Positions 16,401 to 24,810 of a DNA stretch of 64,000 bases are shown one piece after another. Each line of letters begins with the position of its first letter. Position 1 is the stretch's first letter. The stretch is from positions 52,174-116,173 of the forward strand of contig NEWR02000008.1 of assembly GCA_002869885.2 (NCBI GenBank). Reading direction: 5' to 3'. The position numbers and the translations under genes are program-made. The notes below the pieces were generated by a model that was not told the DNA's origin, ran no database searches, and saw nothing but the letters and a program-made list of their open reading frames with translations. The DNA comes from Nitrospira sp. CG24C (lineage in GTDB: Bacteria > Nitrospirota > Nitrospiria > Nitrospirales > Nitrospiraceae).

Positions 16401-17969
16401 CTAGCTGGTCTTCAGCCATTGTTTGACAACCAAGGCCGTAGTGTCAGGGTTGCCCCGAGCCATATCGACAATCTGTGAGCGGGGCTTCCCCGTCAGCGAC
16501 GCTTCGATCTGACTCACCGATGCGGGAAGCGGCGGCGTAGCCCCATCCGCTGATGACCCGGCCGATGACCCGGACGTCCCCAGCATCGACATCAATGGAC
16601 GCACCACCATGAAGAGGATCAGGAGAAAGAGGCCTCCTCCGACCCCATAGCGGATATAGGGCGTGAAGGAGTTGGCCGGTTCTGCCGCAGCCTCGATGCC
16701 CTGCGCTGGAGCCTCCTCCGTCGCGATGTCGAATTGCACGTTGGTCACCTGGACTTGATCCTGCCGCTCTGCCGAATAGCCCATGGCTTTCTTGACAATC
16801 TCTTCGATACGCTTCATGTCCTCTTCAGGCCGTGCCAGATACTTCTTCGCCGTATCGCTTCCGGCCTTCCCTGCCTCAGACGGCGCAGCCATTTCATAGA
16901 TACCGTCCACCAGCACCGCCACGGAAAGCTGCTTGATGCTGCCGCTGGACTCCACGACGCGGGAAACTGTCCGGCTGATTTCGTAATTCACGGTTTCGTT
17001 TTTGGTCTGATTGTTACTCGAACTCGTTTGAGTCGGCTCTTGAACTGTCCCTTCCGGGACATTCGACTGGACGCCCGGTACGCCACCGGATACGCCATTG
17101 AGCCCATTGGCCTTTTCCTGTCCACGCTGCTCGCTTCGAACGACTTGACTGTTCGGATCGTACCGCTCTTCAGTCGTTTCCACCTTACGGAAGTCAAGAA
17201 TACTGGACACCCGCACCACGGCTTTATTCACCCCGACGATTCGTTCCAACATCGTTTGGATGCGTGTCTCGATATCCTTTTCAACCGTGCGCTGGTATTC
17301 CAACTGCGACCCTGTGAGTCCCGCTGCGTCGTCGCTGCCGGCTGCCGATGAAAGGAGCCGTCCATGGCCATCCACCACGGTAACATCCTTCACTTGCAGG
17401 CCCTCGACGCTGCTCGACACGAGATGAACAATCCCATTCACTTGTGTCTTGGCAAGGGCTTGCCCATTTCGCAACGACAGGACGACGGAAGCGCGCGACC
17501 GATTGTTCTCATCGTTGGAGAACAACCGCCGTTCCGGGGTGGCGAGGTGCACACGGGCCCGTTCGATCTCTGGCATTTGCGCAATAGTCCGCGCCAGTTC
17601 CCCTTGCAACGCACGGCGATAATTGAGTTTCTGGACGAAATCGGACATGCCGATCGACGTTCGATCGAAAATCTCAAAGCCTACTCCGCCCCCATGAGGA
17701 AGTCCCTGGGTGGCCAATTGCAATCGCAATTCATGAACTTGTGCGCTGGGAACAAGGACCGTGTTGCCGCCTCCGGTCGTCTCATACGGCACTTTCGTCT
17801 CTTTCAGCTTATCCACGATTCCTCCCGCATCTTCGGGATTGAGGTTCGTGAATAGCACCTGCATATCGGGCTGTTGCGTCCACAGTGCGATAGCGATAAG
17901 ACCGGCAATAGAGCCGGCAAGCGCAACCAGAACGATCATGCGTTGGTTAATGGAAAACTTGGATAACAT
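16401..17969 (-). CDS. fliF: FliF, flagellar MS-ring protein
   Basis: 522 aa, normal length. Two membrane helices (about residues 10-30 and 430-450) flank a periplasmic region with ring-building motifs (GGGNTVLVPSAQVHELRLQL; NYRRALQGELARTIAQMPEI; ARVHLATPERRLFSNDE). The cytoplasmic tail ending VDMARGNPDTTALVVKQWL is the FliG-binding site. The linker with SSSNNQTKNETVNYEISRTV is typical. The gene starts the fliF-fliG-fliH-fliI-fliJ run after a repeat. Confidence 0.97.
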   Translation of the reverse strand: MLSKFSINQRMIVLVALAGSIAGLIAIALWTQQPDMQVLFTNLNPEDAGGIVDKLKETKVPYETTGGGNTVLVPSAQVHELRLQLATQGLPHGGGVGFEIFDRTSIGMSDFVQKLNYRRALQGELARTIAQMPEIERARVHLATPERRLFSNDENNRSRASVVLSLRNGQALAKTQVNGIVHLVSSSVEGLQVKDVTVVDGHGRLLSSAAGSDDAAGLTGSQLEYQRTVEKDIETRIQTMLERIVGVNKAVVRVSSILDFRKVETTEERYDPNSQVVRSEQRGQEKANGLNGVSGGVPGVQSNVPEGTVQEPTQTSSSNNQTKNETVNYEISRTVSRVVESSGSIKQLSVAVLVDGIYEMAAPSEAGKAGSDTAKKYLARPEEDMKRIEEIVKKAMGYSAERQDQVQVTNVQFDIATEEAPAQGIEAAAEPANSFTPYIRYGVGGGLFLLILFMVVRPLMSMLGTSGSSAGSSADGATPPLPASVSQIEASLTGKPRSQIVDMARGNPDTTALVVKQWLKTS

Positions 17970-18006
17970 AGGCGACCTTACTCCTCGCTAGCGGACTGTG
18001 AAAACG

Positions 18007-18090
18007 GTCTATCTCGTCTGTCTGGTCTATCTGGTTAGTTGAATTCAACCAAACAAACCAGACAGACCGAACAGACCAAATGAACAAGTT
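18007..18090. repeat. Palindromic repeat family A, copy 3 (fliE-fliF gap)
   Basis: TCTGGTTAGTTGAATTCAAC contains the complementary core, with flanking TCTGGTCTAT and ACAGACCAAATG arms. Just beyond lies GCGGGCTTTTTCAGCATCC, similar to the arm of the element at 63745. It fills the fliE-fliF gap. Confidence 0.78.
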
Positions 18091-18116
18091 AGGCTAGCGG
18101 GCTTTTTCAGCATCCG

Positions 18117-18428
18117 TTAAATCTGCATCCGCTGAATTTCTTCATACGCCGACACCAACTTGTTCCTGATCTGCATCATCAGCTGGAAGGACACATCGGC
18201 TTCCTGTAAGGCCACCATCGTCTGATGGATATTCTGCGTCTGACCGGTCATCAGCGCTTCGGTCGCCTGACCCGCTTCCAGTTGGATGTCGTTGGCTTTA
18301 CCGATTGCTTGCTGCAGCGCATTCATGAATCCGCTTGATGGAGCGCCGCCGGCCGCATGAGAAGCGGCGGCATTTTCCCCCAAGGATACTGTCGACAGTG
18401 TAATCGCTTTGATCTGATCCACGATCAC
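18117..18428 (-). CDS. fliE: FliE, MS-ring/rod junction protein
   Basis: 103 aa. The conserved C-terminal half (GKANDIQLEAGQATEALMTG and VALQEADVSFQLMMQIRNKL..YEEIQRMQI) is typical FliE. It links the MS-ring to the proximal rod and opens the export gate. Its ATG overlaps the flgC stop by 4 bp. Confidence 0.95.
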   Translation of the reverse strand: MIVDQIKAITLSTVSLGENAAASHAAGGAPSSGFMNALQQAIGKANDIQLEAGQATEALMTGQTQNIHQTMVALQEADVSFQLMMQIRNKLVSAYEEIQRMQI

Positions 18429-18874
18429 CTCCCGATCTCCAGCGCCTTATTCCACATGGCGCGGGTTGCGTTGATCGCCTGCACATTGGCTTCGTAGGAA
18501 CGGGACGCCCCCATCATGTTCACCATTTCCTCCATGACATTGATGTTCGGCATCTTGACGAATCCCTTTTTGTCGGCGTCCGGATGGCGTGGATCATAGA
18601 TGACTTGCCCGGGCCGCTTATCTTCCTGCACTCGCAAGACCTTGACGCCATCGAGCGCATGAGCCCCCGGACCCGTCGACACCTGCCGAAACGTCCGTTG
18701 GAACGGACTGGCAATCGGGGTGGATTGAAACACCACATCCCGGCGTTTGTACGGGCCGCCTTCTGGCGTATGGGTGGACTGGGCATTCGCCAGATTGCTG
18801 GAAATCACATTCAGCCGTTGACGTTGCGCATCTAAGGCGGTCACAGACACCGCCATGCTGTCGGTCATGTCCAT
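18425..18874 (-). CDS. flgC: FlgC, proximal rod protein
   Basis: 149 aa. Axial N-terminus with LDAQRQRLNVISSNLANAQS, the FlgC words GGPYKRRDVVFQS and GVKVLRVQEDKRPGQVIYDP, and C-terminus NVMEEMVNMMGASRSYEANV. It follows flgB after a 59-bp gap with a GGCTAAAGGCTAGGGGCAAG word related to repeat family E. Confidence 0.96.
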   Translation of the reverse strand: MDMTDSMAVSVTALDAQRQRLNVISSNLANAQSTHTPEGGPYKRRDVVFQSTPIASPFQRTFRQVSTGPGAHALDGVKVLRVQEDKRPGQVIYDPRHPDADKKGFVKMPNINVMEEMVNMMGASRSYEANVQAINATRAMWNKALEIGR

Positions 18875-18889
18875 AGTCGTTCCTCCAGG

Positions 18890-18932
18890 CTAAAGGCTAG
18901 GGGCAAGGAGTACAGACCTCTCGCCATTATTG
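18890..18932. repeat. Repeat family E fragment (flgB-flgC gap)
   Basis: GGCTAAAGGCTAGGGGCAAG followed by ACCTCTCGCC shares words with the palindrome at 8214-8299 but lacks a full second arm. Confidence 0.4.
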
Positions 18933-18933
18933 T

Positions 18934-19341
18934 TTAACGCCCCTCGCGGATGGCGCCCATCAGTTGCCGAAAACGGATCGCCATGATCGACGCAGCCGTG
19001 TTGTACAGCATCGCATTCTCCGACATTTTGGCCATTTCCAGCTCGATGTTCACTGAGTTGGCATCCAAGGGAATATCCCCCGCCGGCACGGAGCCGAGCT
19101 GGCCCGTTACCTGTTGCATCGGATTTCCGCGTGGACCGATGTGATGCCCCTGAGTCACCGCGAGCGTGACAGGTCCTCTCCCTTGTTGCGCGGATTGCAA
19201 GGAATCCTGAAAATTGAGTTCGGTGGCGCGATAACCCGGCGTTTCTTCGTTCGCGATGTTCGAAGCAATCACCCTCTGTCTGGCTTGCCGCAAGTCCAGT
19301 GTACGATTGAGTAATTGCATGGTGCGATCAATGAGCATCAT
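18934..19341 (-). CDS. flgB: FlgB, proximal rod protein
   Basis: 135 aa with the FlgB axial N-terminus (LDLRQARQRVIASNIANEET PGYRA), a central SVPAGDIPLDANSVNIELEM and the C-terminal MSENAMLYNTAASIMAIRFR. It is the first structural gene after the regulatory genes and is probably co-transcribed with flgC-fliE. Confidence 0.96.
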   Translation of the reverse strand: MMLIDRTMQLLNRTLDLRQARQRVIASNIANEETPGYRATELNFQDSLQSAQQGRGPVTLAVTQGHHIGPRGNPMQQVTGQLGSVPAGDIPLDANSVNIELEMAKMSENAMLYNTAASIMAIRFRQLMGAIREGR

Positions 19342-19370
19342 GGTCTATCCCTCCTGTTATCGTCTCGTAC

Positions 19371-19449
19371 CGACTCAGGGGGCCAGGCTGAAGGTCGAAG
19401 CTCCGAACACTTCAGCCTGAACCCCTTCAGCCTATCTACCTCAACAGTC
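19371..19449. repeat. Palindromic repeat family B, copy 3 (before flgB)
   Basis: CAGGCTGAAGGTCGAAGCTC and CACTTCAGCCTGAACCCCTT are inverted arms, ending TTCAGCCTATCTACCTCAAC. It lies between the FlrC-like gene and flgB. Confidence 0.75.
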
Positions 19450-19511
19450 ATCTCTGCCGATCGGCAAAACCTGCCGGCTGTTTTCTGCCCACACCGTGCG
19501 GCATGGCCTGA

Positions 19512-20918
19512 TTATGCAGAGTCCTGGCAACTTACCCCTCGATACTCGCGAAGTTTGTTACGCAACGTACGGATGCTGATCCCGAGTTCTTTCGCCGCAT
19601 GAGTACGATTCTCCCTCACGCGTGTGAGGGTCTGAAAAATCAGTTCCCGCTCCATTTCCCACAGAGAACCGTTTCCAGAAGGCTGCGGCACCGATGAGAC
19701 TGGAGCGGGAGACACCGGTTGTCCGACGGATTCCACCAACAAGTGGCTCGGAAGGATCGGCTCGTTCCCGGCTAAGAGCACGGCCCGTTCCATGACGTTT
19801 TGCAGTTCGCGCACATTCCCTTTCCATCGTCGGTCTTGGAGCATCGCGCAGGCCTCCGCCGACATTGTCGGCAGCGGAAGACTATTGCGCGCCGCGGAGA
19901 CTGCCACAAAATGCCTCGCGAGCAGCGGAATATCCGCGGGCCGCTCCCGCAACGGAGGGACCGTGACGGGGAATACGTTCAACCGGTAATACAAGTCTTC
20001 CCGAAACCGCCCCTGCTCCACTTCGTGATAGAGCGATCGGTTGGTCGTCGCAATGACCCGAATATTCACGGATACAGGGTCCCTCCCTCCGACGCGATCC
20101 ACTTCCCGCTCCTGGATCACTCGGAGCAACTTGGCCTGCAGGCCCATGTTCATTTCGCTGATTTCATCCAGCAACAGCGTGCCGGTATGCGCCATCTCAA
20201 ACTTGCCGATTTTTTTCATGATGGCGCCGGTAAATGCGCCGCGCTCATGGCCGAACAGTTCGCTCTCCAGAAGCCCGTCGGGTAAGGCCGCGCAATTCAC
20301 GGCAATAAACGGTCGGTGGGCACGAGGGCTTCTATTATGAATAAAGCGGGCCAGCAGTTCTTTCCCTGTGCCGCTTTCTCCATTAATTAGGATCGTCGCT
20401 TGACTCGCAGCGACTCCCTCAACGGTGCTGAGCAGGCGGACCATGCCAGGATCTTGAGTCAGGATAGACCGCTGGTCGATCGGCGCAGGAGATGACGCTG
20501 AGGCATCAGCGCCACGCGCTTTCAGATTGGCGATCACACGCTCGAGCAAGTCCGTGGAGAACGGCTTGAGAATGTAATCGCTCGCCCCGTATTTCATCGC
20601 GTCCACGGCAGTCTCCACCGTCCCGTAGGCCGTCATCAGGACCATCAACGTCTGAGGCGAACGGCGTTTAATTTCCTTGATCAGATCGAGACCGCCAAGA
20701 CGCGGCATCTTCAGATCCGTCACCACCAACCAGGGTTTGTAGCGGCTGACCCGATCCACGGCGTCGGCGCCATCGATCGCGCCCTGTACGTCATAGCCGA
20801 GACGACGAACGGACTCCACTAAGGCCGTCCGCATGGATGGATCGTCATCGACGATCAAGATTCGCTCAGCTTGCGTGGGAGCTTCCGTCGCAAGGCCTGC
20901 TGTGCCGTGTTCGCTCAT
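19512..20918 (-). CDS. Sigma-54 dependent response regulator (FlrC/FleR-like)
   Basis: 468 aa. Residues ~18-135 form a receiver with phospho-acceptor D in VVTDLKMPRLGG, and KPF. Residues ~155-385 form a sigma-54 AAA+ domain: Walker A GESGTGKE, GAFTGA, Walker B LLLDEISEMN, arginine region FREDLYYRLNVFPV. A Fis-type helix-turn-helix follows at the end (HAAKELGISIRTLRNKLREY). All key residues are intact. The start overlaps the kinase gene by 4 bp, and flgB follows, so it most likely activates the rod/hook genes, as FlrC does in Vibrio. Confidence 0.93.
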   Translation of the reverse strand: MSEHGTAGLATEAPTQAERILIVDDDPSMRTALVESVRRLGYDVQGAIDGADAVDRVSRYKPWLVVTDLKMPRLGGLDLIKEIKRRSPQTLMVLMTAYGTVETAVDAMKYGASDYILKPFSTDLLERVIANLKARGADASASSPAPIDQRSILTQDPGMVRLLSTVEGVAASQATILINGESGTGKELLARFIHNRSPRAHRPFIAVNCAALPDGLLESELFGHERGAFTGAIMKKIGKFEMAHTGTLLLDEISEMNMGLQAKLLRVIQEREVDRVGGRDPVSVNIRVIATTNRSLYHEVEQGRFREDLYYRLNVFPVTVPPLRERPADIPLLARHFVAVSAARNSLPLPTMSAEACAMLQDRRWKGNVRELQNVMERAVLLAGNEPILPSHLLVESVGQPVSPAPVSSVPQPSGNGSLWEMERELIFQTLTRVRENRTHAAKELGISIRTLRNKLREYRGVSCQDSA

Positions 20919-22219
20919 GCGGAAGTCTCCTCTTCAACGAAGTGGCGTTCACCGATCATGGCAGAGACACCGGTTCCGGCTCCGCGATCAGGCTCAGGAC
21001 GTTCAGGCGCCTCGATACGAACCGACTCTCGGCGATGCGGCAGTACGATCGTCAATGTCGTACCGCGCCCTTCAACGCTTTCCACGTCGATCCGGCCCCG
21101 ATGCGCTTCGACAATCGCGTGGACAATCGCCAGCCCTAACCCGGTGCCTTCGTCCCTCGTGGTGAAAAATGGGTCGAAAATCTTCGAGCGCTGGGCCGGC
21201 GCAATGCCTACGCCGGTATCCGAGACCGAGAGACGAAACACCGGCCCTCCGGGAGTCTGTTCCTCTGTAAGAGCCGCCGACAACGTCAGCGTTCCACTGC
21301 CGGGCATGGCGTGAATGCTGTTTAGAATCAAGTTCAGGAGCACTTGTTTCATTTGCCCTGCGTCGCACCAAATCCGGGATGCCAGAGGATCGACTTTCAG
21401 GCGAATGTCGATTCTGGTATTGGCCACGGCATGGGCGGCGAGCGTCAAGGCATCGAGCATGAGCGCTTCCGTCTCATGCCACTTTCCATGGGAACAATCC
21501 GGTTTGGTATAGAGCAGAAGGTTGGTCAGAAGACGATTCATCATGTGGACAGACGATGAAATATGCTCGGCGTACCCTCGCAATGCCGGGGCGCCATTCA
21601 AATCACGGCGCAGCATCGACGCAAACAGTTCGATACTACCCAAGGGATTCCGGATTTCATGGGCTATCCGTCCGACCATTTCACCCATGGCCTCCAGCCG
21701 ATTGCGGCGCTGCAGCCGATCCTCCAGTTCTCGCACCGCCGTGACGTCCTGGATCAACAGCAAACTCCCGGCATGGCGCCCATCGCTGCTCCGCAAGTCG
21801 CGCTTGGAGAGTGCGACAGCAGCCCCCTGTTGTGTCGTCAAGGGATAGCCGCCGCCGTCCAGCTCCGCCTCCCTAAGACAAACGGCTAACGACCGGCCGA
21901 TTATCTGTCCGCGCTTGAGCCCGATGAATTGCTCGCCGGCCTGGTTACAACGTGTAATCAATCCTTCCGTATCCATGACGAGCAATCCCGTTGAAAGAGA
22001 CTCCACAATCGCCGTCAAGTGCTCCCGCAATTCTTCATTCGTGCGCAGATTCCGGCTGAGCGCCTCGTTGCGGTCGGCCAGTTCTACGTCAAGCTGCTCC
22101 AATCGTGACGTCATCGTCTGATAGGACTGTTGCAACGTCGCCGCCGCATCGTCGAAACTGCGAAAGGCTTCGTGCAACAAATCGCTATCCGCAGTCGCAG
22201 AAATAGGCTGTACGTTCAT
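20915..22219 (-). CDS. Soluble PAS sensor histidine kinase (FlrB/FleS-like)
   Basis: 434 aa from ATG 22219 (AAGGAG nine bases upstream; longer starts would overlap the previous gene). A coiled N-terminus, a PAS domain (about residues 75-185; EGLITRCNQAGEQFIGLKRG), a HisKA box with the phospho-histidine in GRIAHEIRNPLGSIELFASM, then N box NLILNSIHAMPG and G boxes SDTGVGIAP and GTGLGLAIVHAI. No membrane segment, so it senses inside the cell. HEIRNPLGSIELFASML is characteristic of the FlrB/FleS branch. It overlaps its regulator gene. Confidence 0.92.
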   Translation of the reverse strand: MNVQPISATADSDLLHEAFRSFDDAAATLQQSYQTMTSRLEQLDVELADRNEALSRNLRTNEELREHLTAIVESLSTGLLVMDTEGLITRCNQAGEQFIGLKRGQIIGRSLAVCLREAELDGGGYPLTTQQGAAVALSKRDLRSSDGRHAGSLLLIQDVTAVRELEDRLQRRNRLEAMGEMVGRIAHEIRNPLGSIELFASMLRRDLNGAPALRGYAEHISSSVHMMNRLLTNLLLYTKPDCSHGKWHETEALMLDALTLAAHAVANTRIDIRLKVDPLASRIWCDAGQMKQVLLNLILNSIHAMPGSGTLTLSAALTEEQTPGGPVFRLSVSDTGVGIAPAQRSKIFDPFFTTRDEGTGLGLAIVHAIVEAHRGRIDVESVEGRGTTLTIVLPHRRESVRIEAPERPEPDRGAGTGVSAMIGERHFVEEETSA

Positions 22220-22223
22220 CACA

Positions 22224-24374
22224 TTATTCTCCTTCATTCGCCTTTGTCGCTTGGAGGCCTGGTTGCATCGCTCCCGCCGCCCGATGGAACAACGGATCGG
22301 TAAATTCTGCGTCTGGCGCCGTGGCACTCGACCGGGCTCCTTGAGGATTCTTGGCCTCAGGGTTCAGCATGATCTGCACCCTGGCCCATTCGGCCTCTAT
22401 AGAATTAGGTCCAGCCTTCAGCACCTGCCGGTAGAGCTCCACGGCATGCTCCCGGTGATTCAGCTGTAAGAGCAGATCGGCATACGACAGAAGATCCTGC
22501 GGCTCACGGAGGACGTTGTTTCGCAATGCATTCTCGAATATCGCTGCAGCCTCTTCTCGCTTCTGTTCTTCGAGCAATGTCCGCGCAAGCGTCAGAGACA
22601 TCCAACCTTGCGCCGCATCGCGCGGGTGCAACTTGGTCCAGTGCCTCATGACTCTGATAGCGCTCCGGCGATCTCCCTGCTCAAGCATGGCCGTCGTCAA
22701 TTGCCGTGAGACCAGCGGCGATCGTGGGCTCTGCGGATACTGAAGGCGGAAACCTTCGAACACGTTCCTGGCAGCCGCAGGATCGAGCTGATCCAAATAA
22801 CTCTCGCCAAGGCCAAGAAGCACCTCTTCGTGAAATGCAGTCGCCTTCCGATTCTTCACCAACGTTTGATAGAGATGCACCGCTTCGGTTGAGAAGCCCA
22901 ACCGGCGATGCCTGTCGGCCACCTCCAATAATGTCCTTGTCCCTATGTAATGCTGCTCTGGGGCATGGCCATGGCTATGGAACAGCATGACCGCCAGGAC
23001 ATCCTTCTTGTCCTTGAGCGCCGTTTCTAACTGGGGCTTCAGAAGCGAGGCCAGATGGAGTCCGGCAGTCTGAGGCCAGGGATCATCTGGAATGACACCG
23101 GTTCGCCGAGTGACGTCTTGATAGACCTTGATGCCTCGCACAGGGTTTCCTCGTAACTCATAGTGCTCAGCCAGGTAATAGAGCGCCTCACTACCGAGAA
23201 TATCGTTCTGATGTTCAAGAGCGATGGTCTTATAGATTTCCTCTCCTTCTGATGCATCCAGGTAGGAGAGGCCCCTCCCCCGGATCATGCCTTCAACTTT
23301 TTTTTGCAAGAAGCTCTCTCCTGCAGACGCCGCAATTTCCTGTTCTTGCCGTGCCAGGCGTATACGGGCGGCGACCGCTGCCGCCATATCTGCATACTGA
23401 GTCCGGGCTGCTGCATAAAAAAACTCTGCCTTTGTTCCCAGACCGAGCCGGCCGTGACTGTCTCCAAGGCGCACGAGCGCCGTACCAGCGTGCCGGTGTG
23501 AAGGGAAGAGGTTGTACAGGAGGAGATCGATCTCGCATGCTCTTTTCAGTTCCTGAACCTCAATGAGGGCATCGCCATACTGCTGCAATGCATCGGGATT
23601 TTGCTTGAGAAGATTCCGCCAGCGCCGATACAGGAAGTCGTATAGCGGTACCGCGTCACGCTTGCGCCTTTGGACGTAGAGGGCATTGGCCTGATTGAAC
23701 GTCGCCCGTACAATAAGACGATCATCCATCGCGCGTTCTCGAACCGTTTCGAAGGCCCGTTCCGCTTCCGTCCATCTCCCCAACTTTCCAAGTGTGACCC
23801 CCAACGCGAGCAACGATCGATCCGCATCGTGATGCGGCAGGCCGAGGGAAAGAGCATATTGGTAGGCGACAATGGCCTCCTGGTACCATCCCATTTCGGT
23901 ATAGAGATCGCCGACCCGCCAGTAGGCCCTGAACGCATTGGGATTCTTCGTATATGCGCCAATAATGCTGCGATATTGCGTAATCGCCTCTCTGCGCCCA
24001 TGGTCGGTCGGATCCTCCAGCAGAGTGAGTTCCGCCATGAATGCCTTCAACGGCGGAATCAATGGACTGGTGGAATCGAGAGCGGCAAGCGCATCAAACC
24101 CTGCACGGGCTGCGGCATACTGCCCACGACCGAGCGCCTTCACTGCTTCCTGGAATGGTAACGCCCCTGGCCCCTCGACGGTTCGATCATAGCGGGGCCC
24201 ATCGTCAGGCAAGGCGAGCGGGGAAGCCTCCGACCTCGCCTGAGGGGACATCGTGCGGGTGGGCGATGGCATCGCCTGAGGCTCTCGTGGATCAGCGGCA
24301 GATGCAATCTGAAGCGCAGATCCATGCGCAAACACACAGACGATCAACAAATTGCATAATGTGCTCATTCTCAT
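22224..24374 (-). CDS. Secreted TPR-repeat protein upstream of the flagellar two-component genes
   Basis: 716 aa from ATG 24374 (another ATG at 24368). A signal peptide (CNLLIVCVFAHGSALQIASAA) is followed by at least ten TPR-like units, for example NAFRAYWRVGDLYTEMGWYQ, EEVLLGLGESYLDQLDPAAA and ADLLLQLNHREHAVELYRQV. It should lie in the periplasm or outer membrane. Only 4 bp separate it from the kinase gene, so it is co-expressed with the flagellar regulators. A periplasmic motor or envelope role is possible but not shown; I recognise no named family beyond TPR. Confidence 0.85.
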   Translation of the reverse strand: MRMSTLCNLLIVCVFAHGSALQIASAADPREPQAMPSPTRTMSPQARSEASPLALPDDGPRYDRTVEGPGALPFQEAVKALGRGQYAAARAGFDALAALDSTSPLIPPLKAFMAELTLLEDPTDHGRREAITQYRSIIGAYTKNPNAFRAYWRVGDLYTEMGWYQEAIVAYQYALSLGLPHHDADRSLLALGVTLGKLGRWTEAERAFETVRERAMDDRLIVRATFNQANALYVQRRKRDAVPLYDFLYRRWRNLLKQNPDALQQYGDALIEVQELKRACEIDLLLYNLFPSHRHAGTALVRLGDSHGRLGLGTKAEFFYAAARTQYADMAAAVAARIRLARQEQEIAASAGESFLQKKVEGMIRGRGLSYLDASEGEEIYKTIALEHQNDILGSEALYYLAEHYELRGNPVRGIKVYQDVTRRTGVIPDDPWPQTAGLHLASLLKPQLETALKDKKDVLAVMLFHSHGHAPEQHYIGTRTLLEVADRHRRLGFSTEAVHLYQTLVKNRKATAFHEEVLLGLGESYLDQLDPAAARNVFEGFRLQYPQSPRSPLVSRQLTTAMLEQGDRRSAIRVMRHWTKLHPRDAAQGWMSLTLARTLLEEQKREEAAAIFENALRNNVLREPQDLLSYADLLLQLNHREHAVELYRQVLKAGPNSIEAEWARVQIMLNPEAKNPQGARSSATAPDAEFTDPLFHRAAGAMQPGLQATKANEGE

Positions 24375-24392
24375 AGACAAGTTGTAGGTTCA

Positions 24393-24407
24393 GCAAATTC
24401 TGTGCCT
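24393..24407 (-). promoter_or_regulatory. Likely sigma-54 promoter of the TPR-kinase-regulator unit
   Basis: The minus strand reads AGGCACAGAATTTGC, matching TGGCAC-N5-TTGC except for the first base, with exact GG to GC spacing and a T following. The predicted start of transcription falls at about 24382, only 8-14 nt before the ATGs at 24374 and 24368, so the leader is very short. Confidence 0.55.
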
Positions 24408-24638
24408 TTTGTATCGGGCGAATAAATGCGGGCCATATGAGGACAATCGCGATTCGGCGCAGGGTGCGTCAGTAAAATCTGTCAAACGTCCGACGCTTTG
24501 ATCCTGCGTCCGTCAATCGATTGACGCCGGTGCTGTCGAGCAGATGTCAGAATTCGACATGAGTGGGTCTGGCAGGATGCGGAATAGCTATGGGATAGCA
24601 ACTCGAGACTGGCGAGACACGGAATGTTGAGTCACTGG

Positions 24639-24780
24639 GAAGTTCTGAGTTTTGAGTTCTGGGTGCTGAGTGCTGAATTCTGAGTTTGAAGTTCAGAAAA
24701 CCTCGAACTTCGAACCGTCGTCCGTCTCGCCCTTTCCGGTTCTCCTCTCACTCAGAACTCAGAACCCAGAACTTCTTCAC
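24639..24780. repeat. Palindromic repeat family C, copy 1 (gap 24375-24810)
   Basis: GAAGTTCTGAGTTTTGAGTT with GGGTGCTGAGTGCTGAATTC on one side and ACTCAGAACTCAGAACCCAG with AACTTC on the other form long inverted arms. It separates the TPR gene from the next regulator gene. Apart from this and the sigma-54 site the ~430-bp gap shows nothing else. Confidence 0.75.
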
Positions 24781-24810
24781 CCGTCCCGCCCGTCCTGCTT
24801 GTCGCGCAGC

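Noticed and set aside
19477..19491. Possible sigma-54 site TGGGCAGAAAACAGC before flgB
   Set aside because: GG and GC are correctly spaced, but the -24 box lacks CA after GG and the -12 box is CAGC; too weak to list.
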